Assembly: GCF_900115465.1 (NCBI RefSeq)
Contig: NZ_FOWN01000002.1
Span: 88,502-152,501 of the forward strand
Reading direction: 5' to 3'
DNA length: 64,000 nucleotides
Origin: Halolactibacillus alkaliphilus
Lineage (GTDB): Bacteria > Bacillota > Bacilli > Bacillales > Amphibacillaceae
Shown here in pieces: positions 58,942 through 64,000 of the stretch. The notes beneath the pieces are model-generated. The model was not told the DNA's origin. It ran no database searches and worked only from the letters and a program-made list of their open reading frames with translations. The first letter of the stretch is position 1. The number at the start of each line of letters is the position of its first letter. Made by a program: the position numbers and the translations under genes.

Positions 58942-61053
58942 ATGTCAAACAAACAAATATTCAAAACTGAAATTGCAGGCAAACCATTTATTGTCGAAGT
59001 AGGAGAACTAGCTAAACAAGCAAATGGCGCTTGTATGGTACACTATGGTGATACATCCGTCTTAGCAACAGCTACTGGTTCAAGTGAACCAAAAGACTTA
59101 CCGTTCTTCCCGCTAACAGTGAACTACGAAGAACGTTTATATGCAGTAGGGAAAATACCAGGTGGCTTTATTAAGCGTGAAGGCCGTCCAAGTGAACGTG
59201 CGATTTTAACGTCACGTTTAATCGATCGTCCGATTCGTCCACTGTTTCCAGATGGGTACCGTAATGATGTTCAAGTCATCAGCATGGTAATGAGTGTCGA
59301 CCAAGATGCACCGTCTGATATTGCGGCAATGATTGGTTCATCTGTTGCTTTAGGTGTTTCAGATATCCCATTTGACGGACCAATTGCTGGTGTTATTGTG
59401 GGGCGTGTAAATGGTGAGTTTGTTATTAACCCAACAGTAGAACAACGTGAACAAAGTGACATTGATTTAACAGTTGCCGGAACAAAAGATGCCATCAATA
59501 TGGTAGAAGCAGGTGCTGATGAGGTAGCTGAGGATGTCATGTTAGAAGCAATTATGTTTGGTCACGAAGAAATCAAACGACTTGTTGCATTCCAAGAAGA
59601 TATTTACGCAGCAATGGGTAAAGAAAAAATGGCTGTTAAATTGTTCAATTTGGATGAAGAATTACTTGCTGAATTAAATGAATCTGCTCGTCCAAAAATG
59701 AATCAAGCGATTCAAGTCATGGAAAAGCATGCGCGTGAAGAAGCGATTCAAAAAGTAAAAGCTGAAATCATTGAAAACTATGAAGCAAATGGTGCAGACG
59801 AAGATACAATTAAAAAAGTAAAAGATATCTTAGATAAGATGGTTAAAGATGAAGTGCGTCGTCTTATTACACAAGAGAAGATTAGACCGGATGGACGTCG
59901 TCCAGATGAAATTAGACCATTGACATCACGCGTAGATATTCTTCCGCGTACGCACGGTTCAGGACTATTTACACGTGGTCAAACGCAAGCACTTAGTGTC
60001 TGTACACTAGGGGCTTTAGGAGACGTACAAATTCTTGATGGATTAGATTTGGAAGAGTCAAAACGTTTTATGCACCACTATAATTTCCCATCATTTAGTG
60101 TTGGTGAAACGGGCCCTATCCGTGGACCAGGTCGTCGTGAAATTGGACACGGTGCCTTAGGTGAACGTGCATTAGAAAAAGTTATTCCTGGAGAAGAAGA
60201 TTTCCCATATACTATTCGTTTAGTATCAGAAGTACTTGAATCCAACGGTTCAACGTCGCAAGCATCAATTTGTGCATCAACGTTAGCGATGATGGATGCA
60301 GGTGTTCCAATTAAAGCTCCAGTTGCGGGTATTGCTATGGGCCTTGTTAAACAAGGAGATGATTATACCGTATTAAGTGACATTCAAGGTATGGAAGATT
60401 TCCTTGGTGATATGGACTTTAAAGTTGCGGGTACTGAAAAAGGCGTAACTGCTCTTCAAATGGATATTAAGATTGATGGTTTAAGCCGTGATATTTTAGA
60501 GGAAGCGTTAGAACAAGCTAAAATAGGCCGGATGCATATCCTTTCTCACATGCTGGAAGTAATTAATGCACCGAAAACCGAATTGTCTGAGTATGCACCG
60601 AAGATTATTACAATGCATATTAAACCAGAAAAAATTCGCGATGTGATTGGACCAAGTGGTAAACAAATCAATCAAATTATCGATGAAACTGGCGTGAAGA
60701 TAGATATCGAGCAAGATGGTAAAGTCTTTATCGCATCAACAGATCAAGCGATGAACGAAAAAGCGAAGAAATTAATCGAAGATATCGTACGCGAAGTTCA
60801 AGTTGGAGAAATGTATTTAGCAACAGTGAAGCGCGTTGAAAAATTCGGTGCATTTGCTGAACTATTTAAAGGTAAAGAAGGGCTTATTCATATTTCTGAG
60901 CTTCAAATCGAACGTACCAACCAAGTGGAAGATGTCGTAAAAGAAGGCGATCAGATTATGGTGAAGGTAAAAGAAATTGATCGTCAAGGTCGCGTAAACT
61001 TATCACGCAAAGCCGTTCTATTAGAAGAGAAAGAAAAAAACAATAAGCAGTAA
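58942..61053 (+). CDS. pnp: Polyribonucleotide nucleotidyltransferase (PNPase)
   Basis: A 703-residue phosphorolytic 3'-5' exoribonuclease. Two RNase PH domains are separated by an alpha-helical linker. KH ([16 protein letters not shown]) and S1 ([20 protein letters not shown]) domains end the protein. [21 protein letters not shown] is a core motif. The start was placed at [11 protein letters not shown] behind AGAGAGGG; an in-frame extension to 58864 has no family support. Last intact housekeeping gene of the window. Confidence 0.97.
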   Translation: MSNKQIFKTEIAGKPFIVEVGELAKQANGACMVHYGDTSVLATATGSSEPKDLPFFPLTVNYEERLYAVGKIPGGFIKREGRPSERAILTSRLIDRPIRPLFPDGYRNDVQVISMVMSVDQDAPSDIAAMIGSSVALGVSDIPFDGPIAGVIVGRVNGEFVINPTVEQREQSDIDLTVAGTKDAINMVEAGADEVAEDVMLEAIMFGHEEIKRLVAFQEDIYAAMGKEKMAVKLFNLDEELLAELNESARPKMNQAIQVMEKHAREEAIQKVKAEIIENYEANGADEDTIKKVKDILDKMVKDEVRRLITQEKIRPDGRRPDEIRPLTSRVDILPRTHGSGLFTRGQTQALSVCTLGALGDVQILDGLDLEESKRFMHHYNFPSFSVGETGPIRGPGRREIGHGALGERALEKVIPGEEDFPYTIRLVSEVLESNGSTSQASICASTLAMMDAGVPIKAPVAGIAMGLVKQGDDYTVLSDIQGMEDFLGDMDFKVAGTEKGVTALQMDIKIDGLSRDILEEALEQAKIGRMHILSHMLEVINAPKTELSEYAPKIITMHIKPEKIRDVIGPSGKQINQIIDETGVKIDIEQDGKVFIASTDQAMNEKAKKLIEDIVREVQVGEMYLATVKRVEKFGAFAELFKGKEGLIHISELQIERTNQVEDVVKEGDQIMVKVKEIDRQGRVNLSRKAVLLEEKEKNNKQ

Positions 61054-61065
61054 CTAAATTTATTT

Positions 61066-61092
61066 GATTCTTTGTCAACGGGTGTTGGTAAG
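61066..61092 (+). repeat. Likely left inverted repeat of an ISL3-family element
   Basis: The sequence TTCTTTGTCAACGGGTGTTGG, described by its core CTTTGTCAAC, resembles ISL3-family terminal repeats, which commonly start GGCTCTTTGTCAAC. It begins 12 bases after the pnp stop. No matching right repeat was seen. Confidence 0.5.
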
Positions 61093-61119
61093 ATTTTCAA
61101 TAATTTCAATCGTATATTT

Positions 61120-61168
61120 CACATGTTTCAGCTCTTTTTATGCAGCTGAAACATGTGTTTTATTTTTT
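61120..61168 (+). terminator. 14-bp terminator hairpin downstream of pnp
   Basis: CACATGTTTCAGCT pairs exactly with AGCTGAAACATGTG over a ten-base loop and is followed by TTTTATTTTTT. It would terminate pnp, though it lies inside the apparent ISL3 left end. Confidence 0.85.
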
Positions 61169-61268
61169 GCTTTTTTCTGCCTCTATACTAAATGTGTTGG
61201 TACCCTTTGATCTGACATGACCTTGGCCTATATCAAAAAAAATACACTTATACATCCTCATTTGTTAA

Positions 61269-61762
61269 ACTATAATCGACGAAAAAAATAGAGAAAAGAT
61301 TCATGCGTATTTCAACCAAACAATCGAGTCTGTTGGTGGTCTTCATAAGCCATTAACATTACACATAAAGAAGCGCCGATATAAGTGTAAGTCATGTCAG
61401 GCAACATTTATGGAAAAATTGAGTTTTATTAAACGTTATCAGAGATGTTTAAGTGTCTTGCCGCAAACGGCACTGATAGCGGCTGGAAAGGCGTCGTTTG
61501 CCCATGCTTCTATGCAGTATAATATATCGTCACAGCGTTTGATAAGACAATTTGATCGTATGACAATCAAAACACCCAAGGTGTTACCAGAAGTATTAGC
61601 TATTGATGAATTTAAAGGGGACGCTGGTGGTGAGAAATTTCAGACGGTGATTGTTGATGCCGATAATCGCAAGGTTATTGATGTTTTGCCTGATCGAAAG
61701 AAGGAGACCATTATCTCCTATTTACGATCCTGCGATACAGGATAAGTTAGAGCCGTCGTTGC
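61269..61762 (+). pseudogene. ISL3-family transposase, N-terminal fragment
   Basis: An open stretch without a proper start encodes the basic zinc-ribbon region (LHIKKRRYKCKSCQATF) and the first DDE motif (VLAIDEFKGDAGGEKFQTVI) of an ISL3 transposase. It then meets a stop at 61743 inside SCDTG-stop-VRAVV and is lost at about 61762. Its N-terminal Cys pair is degenerate. The C-terminal end of the same type of protein reappears at 62687-62920, so the element is a broken remnant. Confidence 0.8.
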
Positions 61763-62640
61763 GGCCTAATCCAAGCTTCTTACATTCCTGAACTGGATGT
61801 GATGAAATTACGATTAATGACACGGCGTAGACAAGGCTACATGCAAAAACGTACACAAGCTAAAAATGAGTTGCACAATATACTTCAGCGGTCCAACATT
61901 AAGTTAACCAGCTACTTGTCTGATATCTTTTCGAAAACCGGACAAGCCTTAATCCAATTATTCATCGATGGTGAAATATTGAGTATTGACCGCGTTGAAG
62001 CATGTAGGCACAAACAAGTAAAAGCATCTGCCGAAGATTTATTGACAGCGATGGATGGTGAATTAAGTGGCGTCAATCGCCGATTATTAGAGGATTCACT
62101 TGAAGAATACCGCTTTTATTCGCGCAAAATAAAACAAATGGAAGATGATATTGAGTATTATATTCTAGATCACTTCCCCGAAGAATACGGACTACTCATA
62201 GAAATTCCCGGTGTTAAAAAACAGAGTGCCGCTGTTATCTTAGGAGAAATTGGCCCACATGTAGAGGCCTTTAAAACAGTAGGTCACTTAGCTTCATGGG
62301 CTGGGGTTTCTCCAGGGTCCAATGAAAGTGCAGGGAAGAAAAAAGCTTGCACATCACCCAAGGTAACAAATACCTGAAAACTGTGCCATTTTCAAGTGGC
62401 AGTTTGGCGGGTCGATCAAAAGACCCCGCTTTTAGTTCATTGTATTATCGCATCTGTGCGCGAAGTTCAAAGATGAAAGCTGTTGTAGCTTGTAGGCACA
62501 AACTGCTAAGAATCATTTATAAAGTGTTAGCCGACGGTGTTCATTATGACAGAGAAAAAGCCCTTCGATTGCGGCAACAATCGAAGGACTTAATCTCAAT
62601 TTTAAAAATTCCGTATGTTTATTATAACATAGTTAGTGCT
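61763..62640 (+). pseudogene. IS110-family transposase, truncated and frameshifted
   Basis: It begins abruptly at GLIQASYIPELD, so the N-terminal DEDD (RuvC-like) catalytic domain is missing. The coiled-coil middle (RRRQGYMQKRTQAKNEL) and C-terminal transposase domain follow: LLIEIPGVKKQSAAVILGEIG and SWAGVSPGSNESAGKKK with the conserved Ser. The frame shifts near 62345 in an A-run, and HITQGNKYLK and KLLRIIYKVLADG continue in another frame to about 62610. It is inactive. Confidence 0.85.
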
Positions 62641-62686
62641 TTTTTTGCATTTTTTACAAGCTGCCTTTGTATTTTCTTTCAAATAA

Positions 62687-62920
62687 AAGCTAGAAAATTC
62701 GCCATATGAAAGCTTTAATAGGGTCGCTCGTACTTTCGAACGGTGGCGCCTAGAGATTCTCAATTCGTTTAGCCATCTTTATAATAATGGCGTAACTGAA
62801 GGAATCAACAATATGATTAAAGTGATTAAACGTCATTCCTTCGGAATCAAAGACTTTCAAAGATTTCGCAAGAAAATCTTATGGTACCAAGAGGTCAAAG
62901 AGATGACAGAGACACTCTAG
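62687..62920 (+). pseudogene. ISL3-family transposase, C-terminal fragment
   Basis: Translation gives SFNRVARTFERWRLEIL, then NNGVTEGINNMIKVIKRHSFG and FQRFRKKILWYQ, the final DDE-domain part of ISL3 transposases with its catalytic Glu in EGINN. It has no start and follows the IS110 remnant directly. About 180 central residues of the transposase are missing between the two ISL3 parts. Confidence 0.8.
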
Positions 62921-62954
62921 CCATTGCGAAGCAACGTGTCCTTTACTTCAAGAC

Positions 62955-63012
62955 TTCTTCTTAGTGAGAGTAAGTTGGGTTCGGGGGCCCGACTTAATCG
63001 AACTTAGAAGAA
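62955..63012. repeat. Nested inverted repeat I in the mobile-element zone
   Basis: The outer arms TTCTTCTTAGT and ACTTAGAAGAA are near-perfect. The inner arms AAGTTGGG (62972-62979) and CCCGACTT (62988-62995) pair with one G-U. It is not followed by a T-tract. Confidence 0.6.
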
Positions 63013-63097
63013 AACGACCATGATAAGCTTAGGCGCGGATGGTGCCTTAAAGGCATTAAAATAACCATCCGACACAAGAAAACTCATCATGGTCGTT
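63013..63097. repeat. Nested inverted repeat II (12 + 8 + 5 bp)
   Basis: AACGACCATGAT (63013-63024) is the exact complement of ATCATGGTCGTT (63086-63097). Inside, CGGATGGT (63036-63043) matches ACCATCCG (63064-63071), and GCCTT/AAGGC forms an apical stem. Such nested palindromes suit a transposon end or a structured RNA; no family was recognised. Confidence 0.65.
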
Positions 63098-63110
63098 ATT
63101 GAAGTCAAGG

Positions 63111-63278
63111 ATGGCGGATACAACCTCGACTATTATTGATCAAATGAGTGGTATTTTAGGTACCATCACATTTGACAGAGAACCTGATTTCATTAAGGTT
63201 AGTGAAGGGGCCTTTTTTGTTGTGACATATAAGTGCTACACACGCTTATTTTACTACGTGCCATTCAGACACAAATGA
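63111..63278 (+). CDS. Small unrecognised reading frame, probably a fragment
   Basis: 55 residues beginning MADTTSTIIDQMSGILGTI. The amino acid pattern up to GAFFVVTYK looks protein-like, but the last third overlaps the TnpB remnant in a different frame, so the stop is probably accidental. No clear Shine-Dalgarno or family was seen. It may be the start of an unknown gene cut by the TnpB piece. Confidence 0.25.
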   Translation: MADTTSTIIDQMSGILGTITFDREPDFIKVSEGAFFVVTYKCYTRLFYYVPFRHK

Positions 63279-63823
63279 ATCTGAAAGATAAGAAAAAGTA
63301 CGGGAAGCCTATTGGATGGTCGCTTGAGGACCATGGTGACTACTATATCGTCAAATGCTTCATTGATGTACCGGCTTCACCTTATCTAAATACCTCAACA
63401 TCAACGGGTGTGGTTGGTGTTGATTTGAATGTGAATCATATCGCTGTCGCTAATGTCAACGCCATAGGTCAATGTGTGGATGCCTTTACCCTCCCGTTTA
63501 ATTTAGAGGGTAAAACGAGTGGACAGAAGGCGAAAATAATAGAAGCAGAGGGCATTGCCCGACGGGCAATGGGCTTTAAAGAAAAACTCCCACCGATGTT
63601 GTATTCGCTTGTTCCAGAGCAGAAACAAGGTCTACATCATTGGGCCGGGTGGGCGTATATGATGCTTATCCTGTCTTTCGTCAGAATCCATGTGTTCTAC
63701 CAGACAGAACGATTTGACCAAAGCAAGTTGTGTTCCTGGAACACACTATTTCCTCAAGAGGCTTTAACAGATCTTGAGAAAATAGGTTTGCGGCGGTTGG
63801 AAAGTAGAAAAACCTATGCTTAG
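63233..63823 (+). pseudogene. TnpB-like (IS200/IS605 OrfB) remnant with internal deletion
   Basis: A 196-residue open frame with no typical TnpB N-terminus. The RuvC-I-like motif is present with Asp64 (GVVGVDLNVNHIAVANV). After KTSGQKAKIIEAEG the protein jumps to IARRAMGFKEKLPP, a segment that in longer relatives stands near the C-terminus, so roughly 100 residues including RuvC-II and the zinc ribbon seem deleted. A 9-bp palindrome (63553-63571) marks the join. Not expected to be active. Confidence 0.7.
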
Positions 63824-63864
63824 TTGAACGAGCATGGGTCCCCTTTAGAGTGTCCTTACGGAAT

Positions 63865-63901
63865 CCCCTTCCTCAAACATTCGTGAGAACGTTAGGTGGG
63901 G
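63865..63901. repeat. IS200/IS605-type right-end hairpin, copy A
   Basis: CCCC, CCT and AAC pair with GTT, AGG and GGGG in a bulged stem ending TAGGTGGGG. It has the same plan as copy B 60 bases on. Confidence 0.5.
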
Positions 63902-63927
63902 GTAGTTTAACGAACTTAGGCAAGAAG

Positions 63928-63965
63928 TCTCCCTCCTCAAGCTCCGTCAGGAGCTAGGTGGGAGA
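63928..63965. repeat. IS200/IS605-type right-end hairpin, copy B
   Basis: TCTCCC, CCT and AGCTCC pair with GGAGCT, AGG and GGGAGA around a GTCA loop. Subterminal imperfect hairpins like this mark the 3' ends of IS605-group elements, where the omega-RNA ends. Confidence 0.6.
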
Positions 63966-64000
63966 TGAATTGCCAATTGTTGTTATGATTTTTCACTGTC

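Noticed and set aside
62562..62587. Perfect 10-bp hairpin CCTTCGATTG/CAATCGAAGG as a terminator
   Set aside because: It lies within IS110 coding sequence and is not followed by a T-tract.
61000..64000. CRISPR array or defence island in the right-hand accessory region
   Set aside because: No regularly spaced direct repeats and no cas or defence genes were seen; the repeats present are inverted and belong with transposase remnants.

Overview
The window is about 64 kb of a low-GC, Gram-positive (Firmicutes) chromosome. Gene content and order follow the Bacillus subtilis 'ylqG to pnp' segment closely, so a member of the Bacillaceae is very likely. Three genes normally found in this segment are absent: sucCD (between ylqH and dprA), trmFO (between topA and xerC) and dxr (between cdsA and rseP). 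Loss of sucCD and dxr suggests a mainly fermentative relative, perhaps of the Halolactibacillus/Amphibacillus type, making isoprenoids by another route. The genus is inference only.

Layout. 0-5.4 kb: a FliK-like protein and a FlhB-C-terminus-like protein, then dprA and topA. 5.4-9.4 kb: xerC-hslV-hslU-codY behind a perfect-consensus promoter and a striking palindrome. 9.4-38.4 kb: one very long flagellar/chemotaxis operon (flgB, flgC, fliE-fliK, flgD, a small flg gene, flgE, swrD, fliL, fliM, fliY, cheY, fliO-fliR, flhB, flhA, flhF, flhG, cheB, cheA, cheW, cheC, cheD, sigD, a FapA-like gene, swrB-like), almost all genes touching or overlapping, with a leader of about 300-540 nt depending on the promoter. 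38.4-41.7 kb: rpsB, tsf, pyrH, frr, each transcription block with its own promoter or terminator. 41.9-51.3 kb: uppS, cdsA, rseP, proS, polC. 51.3-58.3 kb: the rimP-nusA-rnpM(ylxR)-ylxQ-infB-ylxP-rbfA-truB-ribF operon. 58.3-61.1 kb: rpsO and pnp, each with a structured leader.

61-64 kb is different: a graveyard of decayed mobile elements. There are split pieces of an ISL3-family transposase, an N-terminally truncated and frameshifted IS110-family transposase, and an IS200/IS605 TnpB-like remnant with an apparent internal deletion, mixed with strong nested inverted repeats. A hairpin of IS200/IS605 right-end (omega-RNA) type also stands alone just upstream of proS.

The genes form a coherent set: the flagellar type III export gate, basal body, switch and chemotaxis cascade with sigma-D, next to the translation, DNA replication and envelope-lipid housekeeping genes. 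CodY, encoded immediately upstream of the flagellar operon, may control it through a weak candidate box in the leader. I see no clear new multi-gene system. The best leads are regulatory or mobile: the palindrome and promoter before xerC, a hairpin separating the swrD start from its Shine-Dalgarno, the orphan TnpB-type right end before proS, the FliK-like/FlhB-like orphan pair, and the structured repeats in the terminal mobile-element region.
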